A DNA stretch of 64,000 bases from Laccaria trichodermophora (lineage: Eukaryota > Basidiomycota > Agaricomycetes > Agaricales > Hydnangiaceae). The stretch lies in assembly GCA_018417955.1 (NCBI GenBank), contig JACTVC010000015.1, positions 273,862 through 337,861 on the forward strand. The letters are read 5' to 3'. Below the pieces are notes generated by a model that was not told the DNA's origin, did not search any database, and saw only the letters and a program-made list of their open reading frames with translations. Shown here in pieces: positions 1 to 11,233 of the stretch. The position numbers were made by a program, and so were the translations under genes. The first letter of the stretch is position 1. Every line of letters starts with the position of its first letter.

Positions 1-823
1 TGGGTGGATGGTGGAGCTGCGACGGTCTTCGCGTTGGCTCTGTGTTCCTGCTTCGAGGTTTTCTGTACACCCACATCCCTCGACAACGACAAGGGGAGGG
101 GCAATTTTAGAGGTGGGGTGGGCTGCCCACATTCGCGGGTGTGTCTTGGCCGTCGTTTTGATCGTTTTGGTGTCCAGGATGGTTTTCGCAGTTTTTGGCG
201 TCCGTTTGCGTTCGTGTTCGCGTCTGTTGTCCGTCGACGTACAGGTGCTGGGTACTCACGGCGTTTGGCGATGTATCAAGGCCGTTTTCATGGCGTTCAC
301 GGTCCTGGGTGGCGCTCACTGACCTAGTGATGTGGTAGTCGATTAGCTGGATAAGCTGGCAGGGGTACTCACCTGGGTGCATCCCTTTCCCTACACGCTA
401 TGCGCCATTGTCGTGCCTGCTGAGATAGGGTGTGCTGGATGTGGGGTGACACGAGGGGATGGTCGACGATGGGTGGGGGTGATGAGGAAAGAAGGAAAGT
501 GTGACATGTGATGGGTGACGCATGGCCCATCGTCACGCTGTAAAGTCAGTGTGTGGAGTGTGTCGCAGCTGAGCCTCATCTACGACACAGTGTCGTAGAT
601 CGGTTGTAGATCTTCCTCTTCTCCTTTCGGGGAGTGTGATGCTGTTGGTATATCCTCAGCCTAAACCAATGAATCAATAGAGTGGTTACGACTCAGAGCA
701 TAAGTAGTCAAAAGTAATTCCAATGCAATTCCAATGTGGATCTGGAAAAGCTTTCTGATCAATTTACGTGCGACTAGCATATTTACTTTCTACACAAGTT
801 CCCTCCTGCATTTCATTCACAAG
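1..823. other. GT-rich intergenic tract, no gene recognised
   Basis: No reading frame here looks like a conserved protein. The first 300 bases are strongly strand-asymmetric (runs built on GTTTTG, GTGTTC and GTCCG), in the same style as the tract at 63.08-63.43 kb. Several overlapping open frames are by-products of that composition. A short perfect palindrome at 578-600 is listed separately. Confidence 0.5.
578..600. repeat. 23-bp perfect palindrome
   Basis: Two 11-bp arms (ATCTACGACAC and its complement) flank a single A. It would form a tight hairpin. It could be a protein-binding site or a relic of an inverted insertion; nothing nearby decides this. Confidence 0.7.
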
Positions 824-922
824 TCGGGGTGTGGTATGGTCTCATTGCTGTTTCTCATGAATATATGTGCCTTCAGTACGGTGATCGTGGCAGAGCTCGG
901 GGTTCGATTCCCTGCACCCGAA
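824..922 (+). pseudogene. Decayed tRNA-Glu copy
   Basis: The 3' half is well preserved: a T-arm containing GGGGTTCGATTCCC, then CACCCGAA, which still matches TCGGG at the 5' end. The D-arm and anticodon arm do not fold: the acceptor has an extra G on the 5' side and the anticodon stem is mismatched. Its flank matches the flank of the intact tRNA at 3276-3369, so it is the duplicate of that gene. The B-box-like sequence survives, so residual RNA polymerase III binding is possible, but a functional tRNA is unlikely. Confidence 0.7.
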
Positions 923-1746
923 TGAACGACTGTTGTGGAGCTTCTTTTTAACTGATACAACTGCGTTCATCGTCCATTTGAAATGAGGTAACCGCAGCCT
1001 AAACCAGGTATAAGCTATAGCACCCTCAATGTTGCGGTCTCGATTGACAGACTTTGAAATAAAAATTACACAACCGTCGCGGAGGGTGTAAACTACAAAG
1101 GGGACCACATCTACAAAGCAAACTACTCTATAACGTGATAGACAAAAAAAACCAACTTACGACGTGGATATAGGCGCTTGGCATCGATCATCCACGCTAT
1201 GCAATTACAAGATGTCAAAAAAGTAGAACATGTTCTCTTCTATCATGTTCCTATGAAATGATTTGCTCTTACGGCGTGGTCGACTGAGGTACTTACTACG
1301 GTATATGGCTTGTAGCGCTTGCTGGCCTCGTAACATTGAGTGGGAAAAATCTCCGCTCATCCCAAGGAAACAGGCAATATATTTTCACGGTGCAGGTGAA
1401 GAAGTCGGAATGTCATTGACGTAACTCATCAAAGGGACACGCGGAACTTTCAGCGCATTTTCTAGCGTTCAATGTCATCAATCACTAGCCGTTCTTCTCA
1501 TCATCGTTTATCACCGCTCCCCTGAAATTGTGTCGATGTCTTCACAGCCCTGGCGAGACTTTTATGACACAAAATTTACATGCTTATTTCTGTCTGATCA
1601 AGGCGGCGGCAGTGCGATTGCGCTCTATAACATTTCACCAGCTGTGCCTGAATATTCCATGTTCAATGCTCAGGTAAACAGGTAGCCTGACTAGGTAGAG
1701 CAACTGTGCAACAACAAGTAGCAGGAAATAATGCAAGATAGGGCCT

Positions 1747-2253
1747 TTAGAGGCTGATGGGTGTGCACCCGACGTTGATCAAGCCATCTGAAATTTATCT
1801 AGTCAGTAGTAGAAATCATGATGAAACGAGCTACGCACTGAACGTGTTGCCGCTGCAGCAGATGGGTTGCTGAGTGCTGAAGTATGCAATTGCTTGAGAA
1901 GGGTGCGGGGAAAAAATGGGCAAAATAACTTACCAACTGGCACCTTGACCGAGGCCTATGACGCTGATAGGAGTGCAGCTAAGGCCGATCTGGCCAGTGA
2001 GCTGGCCGAGATTGAGGTTCAGAAGGGCGCCCAAGAGGCTGGCTTCTCCCGACGTAGATGAGTACGTCTGGTTGCCTAAATGAGAGGCAAAAAGATAGAG
2101 TCGTCAGAACGATAGGGTGGAGGAATACAATCGGGAAGACTAACAGCACTGAAGGGAACCAGTGTTGCAAGAGTTAGAAACCCCGTCGGGGACGGGAGTG
2201 GCGGCGACAAAAGTAGCGAGGGTGGCAGCGACGAAGAGGGCTTTGGAGAACAT
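1747..2253 (-). CDS. Class I hydrophobin, copy 1
   Basis: Small secreted protein that self-assembles into amphipathic films on hyphae, spores and fruiting bodies. Four exons on the minus strand: 2145-2253, 1934-2075, 1839-1876 and 1747-1787; introns begin GTTAGT, GTAAGT and GTGCGT. The product is 109 residues, normal for class I. It starts with a signal peptide (MFSKALFVAATLATFVAA), then CNTGSLQCC, a serine/threonine-rich loop, GLSCTPISVIG, GASC, QPICC and INVGC. This gives the eight-cysteine C-CC-C-C-CC-C pattern. The start is the first ATG downstream of a TATA box and leads straight into the signal peptide. Exon sizes are identical to the paralogue at 5775-6280. It lies in unit 1 of the local duplication. 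Confidence 0.93.
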
Positions 2254-2361
2254 TTTTGAATGAATGATGAGGGTTTGGGGTGATCTGGAAAGTGCGAGAA
2301 CGAGTGAAGGTAAGTAGCAAAGTCGGGTGTTCGACTGAAGAAACAAGGACTGTTGCTCCTG

Positions 2362-2369
2362 CTTTTATA
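2362..2369 (-). promoter_or_regulatory. TATA box of hydrophobin copy 1
   Basis: The minus strand reads CTATAAAAGC about 110 bases upstream of the hydrophobin start codon. The paralogue has the same element at the same distance within a conserved context (GGCGTAGCAAAA just upstream). Strong TATA promoters are usual for abundantly expressed hydrophobins. Confidence 0.6.
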
Positions 2370-3275
2370 GACTTTTGCTACGCCTTGGCGGGCCGTTCGC
2401 TTCCTTCTGAACTGTTTGACGAAAAAAAAAAAAAAAACGGTGTCCCTCCGCTTCGCTTTCAAGCCTCCGTCGTAACTCCTTTGACAAAAGGGAAGTCCTG
2501 ACACTTAATGCCAAAAACGGCGATTGAATTTCCTTTCCAAGAAATATGCCGACTGATAAATCGTGTCAATGGCGGCAGCCCTGCTGCTGAACCCTTTTTA
2601 ATTCGAAGAATCGCACCGTTGACCCTTGAGTTGTATATTAAAAGCGGGGACTTTGAGCCGACAAATTACCAGGCCTATTTTGAGACGCGGGGAGAGAACG
2701 GGACGAAAGATTTTTTATAGCGTCGGCAGAATGCGATGCTCGTCAATTTGAATCTGAATGGAGGAATTGTCCAGGGTTCCCAAAACTTCGAAAAAATTTT
2801 GCGTTCCAAAAGATCCGAGATGGTAAGACTTGGTAGACCATTTTATCCTTGAGTTGTCCTGATCAACCGTTGTGGTCAGCGGACGAAAATACTTGTGCCG
2901 TCCTTGTGAGGCCACTGCGGCACTGACGCTGTCCTCACAGATGATCCAGCATTGACGTCCTAATGGAATGTGAATCGCGGCCCACGCGTATTCTTGTCTT
3001 TGGCTAGCATGCTTGCAATTGACGATAGCAGTGACAACGATGACGAAACGATGATGGTGGTCCGTGCAAACAAACTTTGTTGTACTCATTATTTACATAA
3101 ACGAGAGGTTCTTACTAGCTTCGAATTACTCCGGATCCATAAGTTAGACGATTGATCAAAGTACCTATGTCGACACTCATCATTTCCAGTGACCTGTTAC
3201 AATACCTCCGGTCAATTACAACTGCACATGTCGCCAGTGGCATTTATTACCTTTGGACCAACGAACATTTACGAG

Positions 3276-3369
3276 TCGGGTATGGTGTAACGGTTAACAT
3301 TGCCGCCTCTCACAAGAGTTCATATAAAGAATCTCGCGGCAGCTCGGGGTTCGATTCCCCGTACCCGAA
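3276..3369 (+). tRNA. tRNA-Glu (anticodon CTC) with a 22-nt intron
   Basis: The acceptor stem is TCGGGTA paired with TACCCGA, with discriminator A. The D-arm contains GGTGTAACGGTTAACA. The anticodon stem is GCCGC/GCGGC around the loop CTCTCA...C, and the anticodon CTC lies at 3309-3311. The intron is 3313-3334, one nucleotide 3' of the anticodon, the canonical eukaryotic site. The T-arm is CGGGG-TTCGATT-CCCCG. All arms pair fully, so it looks functional. A decayed copy lies at 824-922. Confidence 0.92.
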
Positions 3370-3859
3370 TTTTCACCTTCCCGGTGACCAATTTTTTACC
3401 TAGCTGTATGAACTCTTTTACCCGATACAACTGCCAAAAGTGTCCAATGTTTATTTGAAAACAGCAGCGGAAGAGTTGCTCAAAAAAAGTGGTTACCGGT
3501 AGGCTAGCTATAGCACCCAGTCACAAATAATTTCAACGTTCGGCCTCGATTGACGGACATCGAAATGAAAATTACAGATAAAAAGAGGGAATATACAACG
3601 AAGGACCACAGCTACAAAGCACAGATGAAAGAACATTGACTTACGACGTGGGTATATGCGACCACTACGCTGCACCATAGCAATCGCAAGATGTCAGGAA
3701 AATAGAACGTAATCCCTTCAACAGGAGAAAAAGGAACTTGATAGAAGATGCGCGCTTACAGCGTGGTCGACTGAGGTGATATGGTATGTTGCTTTGTAGC
3801 GCTCGCCCGACCTCGGGACATCGGATACGAAGTCAAGAAATCCAAGGAAAATCTGTGAC

Positions 3860-5410
3860 AAGTTCAGTTAATGCCGGAATTGGGGAATAAAGCTGCGCGC
3901 AGACGCGATACCTGTCCTCCGGACTTGGCTCTTTAGTTAGGACACGCTGTACCATGTGTCAAAAACACCACGGCTTGTAGGCCACAGTCATGAACCCCCC
4001 TCGGAAGAGCGGCGTAGACACAAGGAAGTAGAAGATTTCTCTAACAGAAATGCCTCGACCTGAAAGAGTTGTAGCAGGAAGACGAAAGACGAGGACATAT
4101 TTGCGATGGAGTTCTTAGCGAAACCAGAGGATAGAGGGGGAGAACAAGAGGAGCAGGATTGCGGAAGAGTTGGAGTCCGGTCCTTTATGCATGATGCACT
4201 GCCAAGTCGCAAAGTGGGCCCAAAAGACTTTCTTCGTCGGACTTACGCTGAACGGCTTCAGTGTAGGGAGCAGCGAAGATTCAATGGAAGAGCCTGCAAA
4301 GCATGGACAACGAGTCGCCACAGTCATATATGTGCCAAACAAGATTACCCCAGCTGAGAGGCGGTAACATGATTATCCGCATCCAACTCAATAGGTTCAA
4401 ACTCACCAGTTCCCCATACTCGGAAGTCTCCCGCGTCATTTTCTGTTCCTCAAGTCCTGCGGCTTGATGAAGCTGAAAATATAGAATATCGAATGACCGT
4501 GCGCAGACCTAGCAGAATCCCATTTTTGCGACACGAGTATGCAAAGGACCTTCGCATCATACAAGTCGACAGCTGAAAAGCCAAATCCTCTTGAGACTGA
4601 AGTTGGCACGCATATAGCTACAAGAAGACCAAGTCAGAGCGCATATATCTAGTACCGAGACTCACCCAGCGTCCAATCGCTGATCAGGAAAGCTCACAGA
4701 CAAAGTGCTTTACAAAAGAGCGTCGCGTCCCGCCCTATTTGAAGCGTCGAATTCCTTTCACTTCAATGTAAGGGCTCATTGAGAATCTCGCGCACTGCGA
4801 ACGGAATTTGTTTGAACTCACCAAGCCTCCCCCGCATCGGCAAGTCCTTTGGTGGTTAGAAGTGGTATTAACGTCGGCCACGGTGACCCCGAAGAGAATC
4901 GAGGAAAGTTTGGCACGTACCGTCACCAGAAAATTCATTCATTGCATCTAGAGTTGCGGTTTACGCTAGGAGGCGATTACGTTGAGAACAAGAGGCGGTG
5001 TCGTTTTCGTTGGCACTGTTTGGTATTGTTTGGCTGGCTTGAGTCTTCTGAGTTCAGCGGATAGATGAACCAGGGCTAGTAAATGAAGGTCGCGTTTCTT
5101 CAATTTCGACCAGAGTCACCCTCTCTACCTCTCTATATTACCAGTTTTCTTTGAAGCGCATCTCTTGCCCTTAATTTGAACCTCCCGAAACTCAAGTATT
5201 TGAGGATATATTCCAAATATATTCGGCAAATATTCAGATACGAACACTATGCACACGCCCATATCAAATGTTGAAAGGTAGGCGGAGGTGGGTACCATCA
5301 AAGTACCGTGTGTGCTCGCATGTGTCCCGATCGTGGTTCGCGTTACTCGATGAAGCAACTCTAACCGTCCAAGTTCATCAACGATGGGTCACTCAGAATT
5401 CGTGTTCAAT
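3860..5410. other. Sequence unique to duplication unit 2, no gene recognised
   Basis: About 1.5 kb with no counterpart in unit 1. Two places on the minus strand look like exon ends followed by GTGAGTT (near 4405 and 4825), so a split minus-strand gene cannot be excluded, but no product is recognisable. No clear terminal inverted repeats or target duplications were found at its edges. Confidence 0.4.
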
Positions 5411-5774
5411 TGCGGCTTCTCGGAATGTCATTGCCGTAACTCATCAAACGCGTAGGCGGAACTATCTAAGCGCATTTTCTGCAGTTGATTGATTAATTAC
5501 TTCTTGTTCTTAGCCAGTACCGTTTATCACCGCTTCGGTGCCGCTGCTCTGGCGAGAATTTCCTGACACAATACCAACACAACATTTGTACACTTATTTT
5601 TGCCTGGTCAAGGCGGCAGCATTATTGCGATTGCGCTCTCAAATTTTCACCAGCTCTTGATTAAAAGTCAATGTTCAATGCTCAAAGTAAACAGGTAGGC
5701 TGATTAGCTAGAGAAAGTGTGCAACAACGGGTGAGGAGTAGTCCATAGACAGAAACTAGTTAACGATAGGGCGT

Positions 5775-6280
5775 TTAGAGGTTGATGGGGGAGCAGCCGA
5801 CGTTGATGAGGCCATCTGGAAAGTACTCCAGTCAGAAGTAGAAATCATGGCGAAAGCCAAATACGCACTGTACGTGTTTCCGCTGCAGCAGACGGGTTGC
5901 TGGGTGCTGGTCGATGCAATCGTATAAGAAGGGGGCGGGAACAAAAAGTGTGCAAAATGACTCACCAGCTGGCGCCTTGACCGGCGCCGATGACGCTGAT
6001 AGGAGTGCAGCTAAGGCCGATCTGGCCAGTGAGCTGGCTGAGATTGAGGTTCAGAAGGGCGGCCAAAAGGGTGGCCGTTCCCGACGTAGAAGAGAACGTC
6101 TGGTTGCCTAAATGGGCAGTAAAGATATTTTTAGAAAGATGGGACGGAGAGACAGGATAAGGAAGACTGACAGCACTGAAGGGTGCCAGTGTTGCAAGAA
6201 TTGTCAATCCCGCCGGGGACAGGAGTGGCGGCGACAAAAGTGACGAGGGTTGCGGCGACGAGGAGGACTTTGGAGAACAT
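5775..6280 (-). CDS. Class I hydrophobin, copy 2
   Basis: Secreted surface-active coat protein, paralogue of the gene at 1747-2253. Exons on the minus strand: 6172-6280, 5966-6107, 5869-5906 and 5775-5815, exactly the same sizes (109, 142, 38 and 41 nt), giving 109 residues. Signal peptide MFSKVLLVAATLVTFVAA; then CNTGTLQCC, LNLNLSQLTGQIGLSC, SVIGAGQGASC, QPVCCSGN and LINVGCSPINL, which completes the eight cysteines. The first intron (donor GTCAGT) splits the codon of the second Cys of the CC pair. All splice sites and the frame are intact, so both copies are probably expressed. Confidence 0.93.
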
Positions 6281-6384
6281 TTTTGAATGAATGCTGAGGG
6301 TTTGGGGTGATTTGGAGAATGCGAGGAGAAGTGAAAGTAGAAAAGTCAGGTGTTCGACTGAAGAACCAAGGACTGTCGCTCCCG

Positions 6385-6392
6385 TTTTTATA
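6385..6392 (-). promoter_or_regulatory. TATA box of hydrophobin copy 2
   Basis: The minus strand reads CTATAAAAAC about 105-110 bases upstream of the start codon, in the same conserved context as copy 1. Confidence 0.55.
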
Positions 6393-7215
6393 GATTTTTG
6401 CTACGCCTTGGCGGGCCGTTCGCTTCCTTCTCTCTTCCACGTTGAAACGCCCCAATTTGTTTGACGAAAGAAAAAAAACGGTGTCCCTCCACTTCGCTTC
6501 CAAGGTCCTAACTCCTTTGACAAAAGGGGAAGTCCCATGACATCGCTTGACACCCAAAAATGGCGATTGGCTTTCCTTCCCAAGAAAAATGGCGGCAGCC
6601 CTGTTGTCGGACCCTGGAAATTCAAAGAATCGCAAGGGAGCTGCCGTCGACCCTTGAGCAAAAAGCGGGGATGTTGAGCCGACAAATCAAGATAAATCAC
6701 TGGGCCTATTTTGAGACGCGGGGAGAAAAAGAGGTCGAATGGTTTACTATGGCGTCGGCAGAATGCGAGGCTCGTCAATTTGTATTTGAATGGAGGAGTC
6801 GTACAGGGTTATCAAAATTTCGATAATTTTGCATCCCAAAAGATCCCAGACGGTAAAGCATCAGCAATTACGGTCACTGATATCAATTATCAGTGACATG
6901 ATGAAAATACTTTTCGTTTTGTAGAGCCACTTACGTCCTCAGAGATAATCCGGTATTGACTTCCTAATGGAATGTAAATCGATACCATCGTATATAACAG
7001 CCTTGTGTTTCGTTTGAAAAGAATGCTTGCAATTGACGATGACTGGTTCCTCCAGTGGCGAATGTTCGAACTAGTGACGACGACGATGGTGGTCCGTGCA
7101 AACAAACTTGATTGTGTGGCTGTGCCAGCAGCAGTTTGATCCGCAACGTTAACCGCAGCTTGAACCATACCACAAGAAAGGACATCATTCTCTACAAACG
7201 AGAGGGTTCTCAACA

Positions 7216-8686
7216 ATGCAACGGTGGGTTATTCACGAAAAGGATTCACATGCGACCTAGAGCGTTTTTACCACAAGAGTCGGTCACAGCAAAGGTCTAG
7301 TCGAGGAAGGACTCAGGCAATACCTCAGGAAAGTACGAAAAAGGAAGCGGCTTCTCTGGTGTCATCAAATTTTCCTCCAGGGCACCTGTGAACGAACGTT
7401 CATACTTGAAGTTGAATGATTATTGGTCCGTTGAGAACTTGACACGCAAATGGCGAGTTGGTCCTCACTGTTGACTTCAACCCAGGGGCACCAATGCCGA
7501 TACTGTTGGTATTGACACACCCGACAGCATGCAGGAAGGGGTGCGCAAAATCTGGCATCCCAAGAGACAAGGGTGTGCGTTGACTCCCACCTCATCCAAT
7601 TCCATTACAAGAACGATCTCACCCTCAAAACTCAAGCCAAATCTGTTTTCTTCGGCTAAAGTGTTCCAATCGACGCGACGCAAGTTCATGGGGCGTGAAG
7701 CAATGGTTTTTTATTCAAATTTCTACCATAATCTTCCTTGCTCTGGGACGCCATGACCGCTGTCGTTGATTTAACCGTCTACGAGTACATCGATCTACTC
7801 GATTCTTGGCTCACTATAGAACCTGACTTGGTCATCGAGCCAGCAATGTCGTGACAATCAACCCAGCAAACGGAAATCACCATCCTGAGATGAAGAGAAA
7901 TGGCCAAGGCACGCCCCACTCCAACAACGTAAGTAATTACTTGCATATTGGATTGTGAACATATAATATGCAACCTGCTTCGTTCCGCTCAAACATCACC
8001 CGACAGTCTCGGGGAACCGAACGCCGCCCATCCCAAATTTATGTTGGATTCTCTCCATCCCTGCGCCTTGAAAATTATCTATGGTTGATCGGCGCAAAAT
8101 CACCGCAGTTGTTTTCACAGGTTAGCTTTCCCTCAACTTCTTGAAGGGTCGCTGAACACAAGACCTATCCCAGTATGTCAAGAAATATAAGTGACGTGCT
8201 GGATGCTGATACGCCATGGATGACAGGCAATGTAACCTTACGGAGGACACGTTTCATGCCTTTGAGGTTTGTGAATGCCTGATACTTTGCAGACTTGGCG
8301 CAGCTTGTTGAAGCAGCACCATGTAGTCAAGTACATAATCTTGGCGCAGGACCTCCACCGCCCGAATGGCTGCTCAAATCGGAGTCGACAAGATAATCAT
8401 GTCTAGCCAAGCTCTGAAACTACTTGCGCCATAGTTATGACTCTGATGTGTCGATTCCGTTCGGGCAGTCGTCAAATAAACCCTCAAGCAAATTCATCCT
8501 TTCCCAATATTCGGGGAGCGAAAAAAGGTAGTTTACTCTCCCATTTTTTTGTTATCTCAGAGGTCTGAGATGGTTTCTCCAGACATTGCCAAAAATTCAG
8601 TAAAGGCAGCTCAGGCGCGATCAGAAGTCTTCAGTTAAACCTACATGTTCACGCTCCTTCTGCCCTCCCAACATACGCTCTCTCCA
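7216..8686. other. Intergenic, no confident gene
   Basis: A minus-strand frame at 7477-7689 (MNLRRVDWNTLAEENRFG...) looks somewhat protein-like but changes frame after about 45 residues and has no recognisable domain; it may be a decayed fragment. Nothing else is supported. Confidence 0.35.
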
Positions 8687-9080
8687 AATCCCATTCGTTG
8701 TCAAAATTTCCTCCAAAATTCTCTTCGTCGCCGCTGTCCTGATCACCCTAGTCGCCCCCTCCCCCACCCCCCGGAATCGCAAAGTCTCGCAAACACTGGC
8801 TCTCTTCACTGGCGTCAGCCTTTCTCTGCGTTGATCCAACCTTTCGCTCTGATGATCTCCCATACTTAGTTAAACAGAGGTTCTACTCCAAATCGGGCCG
8901 GGACAACCTCATGGCTTCTCTCCTCAACATCGACCTTAGCCAGATTACTGGTCATATGGGTGATCGGCGCTGTGCAAGGGGAAAGCTGGTGGGTTATTGT
9001 TTACATAAATCACTTGGGTCATCCCCTTCAAGCCCATCTAATGCAGTTTTTCTAGCACTCAGAAAACTTACTGTTGAGTT
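8687..9080 (+). pseudogene. Hydrophobin relic
   Basis: Plus-strand sequence collinear with the two hydrophobins but broken. The start codon is lost (AAAATTTCCTCCAAAATTC in place of AAAAATGTTCTCCAAAGCC). The signal-peptide region reads KILFVAAVLITLVAP. The CNTGSLQCC segment is garbled (CTCGCAAACACTGGCTCTC). The exon 2 match (SLLNIDLSQITGHMG) continues directly into GTGATCGGCGCTGTGCAAGG because the stretch coding for the conserved GLSCTPIS was deleted. An exon 3 remnant (AGCACTCAG) lies near 9055. It is in the opposite orientation to the intact genes. Confidence 0.8.
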
Positions 9081-9648
9081 AGAACCAGATTCGTGGTCAA
9101 TTTAGCAGTTAGGTCACAGGTAGGCTTGCACCCGATGATACGTGATCTGGTTGGGGTCGGCCATTCATAGTGAGCATTATCTGCATCGCCTTTCAAGTAT
9201 GCTAAGCGTTGGTTGCTCTTCCGTTGACAGCGAACAATATCTACCACTGTTTAGAGCTGTTGAGCCTGAGGGGAGCAAACCAATTGCGACAGATAACCAC
9301 GTGGAAAAGAATTTTTAGGCTTGGCAGGCACCGCTCAATCTTGTCGCTCCATGTACCCACTTGGTACCCAACAAACAAATAACGGTAAGTCAATCTGATG
9401 CTGAGGACAGACCGCGCAATTTTCGCAGAGGTCATTCAACCCAAATTTTCGGTGGACAATGTAGTGAGCGGTTCAGGGCATCAGGGCCAGAAGACTCCTC
9501 CTTGCCACGCGGCGTGACCACAAGGTAAAATAACATGCTAGACTTCTTCATTTTCATGCAGTTTCTTTCTCATTTATAACCACAGGACACGCTTCTGAGC
9601 GATCCTGGTGCTTTCGTTGGAGTTTACATCGCCAGCTTTGCCCCCCTC
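9081..9648. other. Intergenic upstream of the membrane-protein gene
   Basis: No supported gene. It presumably contains the promoter of the plus-strand gene starting at 9649; a TTTATAACCAC motif lies about 60 bases upstream of that start. Confidence 0.35.
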
Positions 9649-11233
9649 ATGGCTACCGACCTCCAGGGCTTCGCTCAACTCGCTCAATCCCTGGAATCCA
9701 TGAGAATCGTCACGGTGTGTTCACGACCTCATTTTTGGCAATAGCTCACTCACGAATCTGTAGTACTGCGATGGTAAGCAGATTCTTCTACCATATCATA
9801 CGGAACAGCTATTCAAGCCACAACTTCACATAGTCGGGAGTGTGGCCATGTTCTTGTACGACTACATGATCACCTTTGGAATGGAAGTAGATTTGGTATG
9901 GTCATCGCGGTGGGGGTTTATGAAGATGGCGTACCTGTCGCAAAGGTACATGCCTTTCATAGATACTGTATGGTTGTGTCTTCATCGTACGTGAACTCGT
10001 CCAATTCCGGACATCGCTATTTTACTAATCACATCGCCGCCGCTTAGACCAGACGGGATCAAACTTGACTCCCAAAAATTGTCACCTGTTGTACAGTATC
10101 CGCAGTTGTACGCCAATTCAACATCTCCTAGTTACCACTTATCATGCTATCATCAAGGGATGATAATCCTTGGCTTTGCCAATTCAGAACGTGTGTCTCC
10201 GTTTACAATTAGTACTAAGTCTTTCGGCTGACGGACGCAGTCATCCTCACATTACGAGCGTGGGCCGTCTGGAATAGGAACAAGTATCTGGCCATTTTTC
10301 TTCCAACTTTGTGCGGAATGGCAATCATCGCGAATCTAGTTGTTATGGGCATCTTTCTCAAAGACCTCAAGAGTAAGAACGGCAAGTTTTATCCCCCTGA
10401 ATCAGTTACTGAAGTGATCTATGTCTAGTTGGTCCGCAGCCTTATCCAGACTTTTTGGGGTGTCTTGTTTCCGACTCCAATCACATCCTGTATATGTGTT
10501 GGGTAATCCTAACAAGCTACGAATTTGGTTTGTTACCTTTGCTTGTATGTTAAAGATGAGCAACGCCTTCTAACTAAATTTCGCCAGTCATCCTCATTTT
10601 GATGATAATTCCTGGTATAGAAGCTTGTGTGTGGCGTTTCCCACTATCCATTTCCCCTCTGACCTACGTTTTAGACAGATTGGGGGGAGATAAGGCACTC
10701 TATGAAGTTGTTTATCGGGACGGTCAGTGCGCCTATCGTCGCATCCTGGAATCTGCGTCTAATCTGACAGCAGGCATCTTGTCTTACATCTACCTTTTCG
10801 GTGAGACTCCAAAAAGGCCACCTCGACGTCGCTCATATTTGATAGCAGCTTTGTCAACTCTCAATGTCGTCGTCGTATTCAAACTCCCCGTAGGTTTTCA
10901 AATCATTTCCTCTTGTATGGTACTAAGAAATCGTACAGAACAGTTACCTAAATCTATTGGCGTCGTGCGTTCGCTCCCCATTCCTTTTCTCCCTCGCTAA
11001 AATTAGATCTATCGTATAGACCAGAACGTGTCCTGCATTGTTTACTGTCTAGCAGGGTGCTTCTACATATCCGAGCGCAGATGACCATGAGGCAATCTGT
11101 GTGGTCCGACGGATTTACCGATATCGAATTCGATGGCGAGGCCAACGAACCAATAGGATTTCGACTCCATCCGACCACAAACCACAGCGGACTTTCGCTG
11201 CGATGCAGACCTCGGGGGTACCATGATAATTAA
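9649..11233 (+). CDS. DUF6533-like seven-helix membrane protein
   Basis: Predicted integral membrane protein of the large Agaricomycete family known as DUF6533; the biochemical role is unknown and a receptor-like fold is only inferred. Models for the first exons: 9649-9714, 9764-9773 (10 nt) and from 9834 onward, with further introns. Readable segments in order: MATDLQGFAQLAQSLESM; YCDVGSVAMFLYDYMITFGM with EVDLVW (the family's DY...E.DLVW signature); FMKMAYLSQRYMPF; LTLRAWAVWNRNKYLAIFL; CGMAIIANLVVMGIFL; GCLVSDSN, then LYMCWVILTSYEF; VILILMMIPG; LYEVVYRDG; IAALSTLNVVVVF; and a cytoplasmic tail with RPERVLHCLLSSRVLLHI. It ends at TAA 11231-11233. Exact borders of the middle and late exons are uncertain. 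Confidence 0.8.

Larger units (their letters stand above)
740..3110. repeat. Segmental duplication, unit 1
   Basis: This block matches 3170-7215 in the same order: a tRNA-Glu-type sequence, a shared flank (shared words such as CTCGATTGACRGAC and GCTATAGCACCC), then the hydrophobin gene and its upstream region down to the shared stretch GTCCGTGCAAACAAACTT. The partner carries about 1.5 kb of extra sequence between the tRNA flank and the hydrophobin part. The copies are clearly diverged, so the duplication is not recent. Confidence 0.8.
3170..7215. repeat. Segmental duplication, unit 2
   Basis: Partner of 740-3110. It contains the intact tRNA-Glu and the second hydrophobin. Homology stops near 3850 and resumes near 5415, where both units read GGAATGTCATTG followed by CGTAACTCATCAAA. 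So 3860-5410 was either inserted here or lost from unit 1. Confidence 0.75.

Noticed and set aside
2140..2504. 68- and 142-codon minus-strand frames around the first hydrophobin
   Set aside because: The first is hydrophobin exon 1 plus its 5' UTR read into the intron; the second is a different frame of the same DNA.
3988..4367. Overlapping frames of 65-83 codons around 4.0-4.4 kb as a gene
   Set aside because: Both strands are open with unrelated text, no signal peptide or motif, and the duplicate block lacks the segment.
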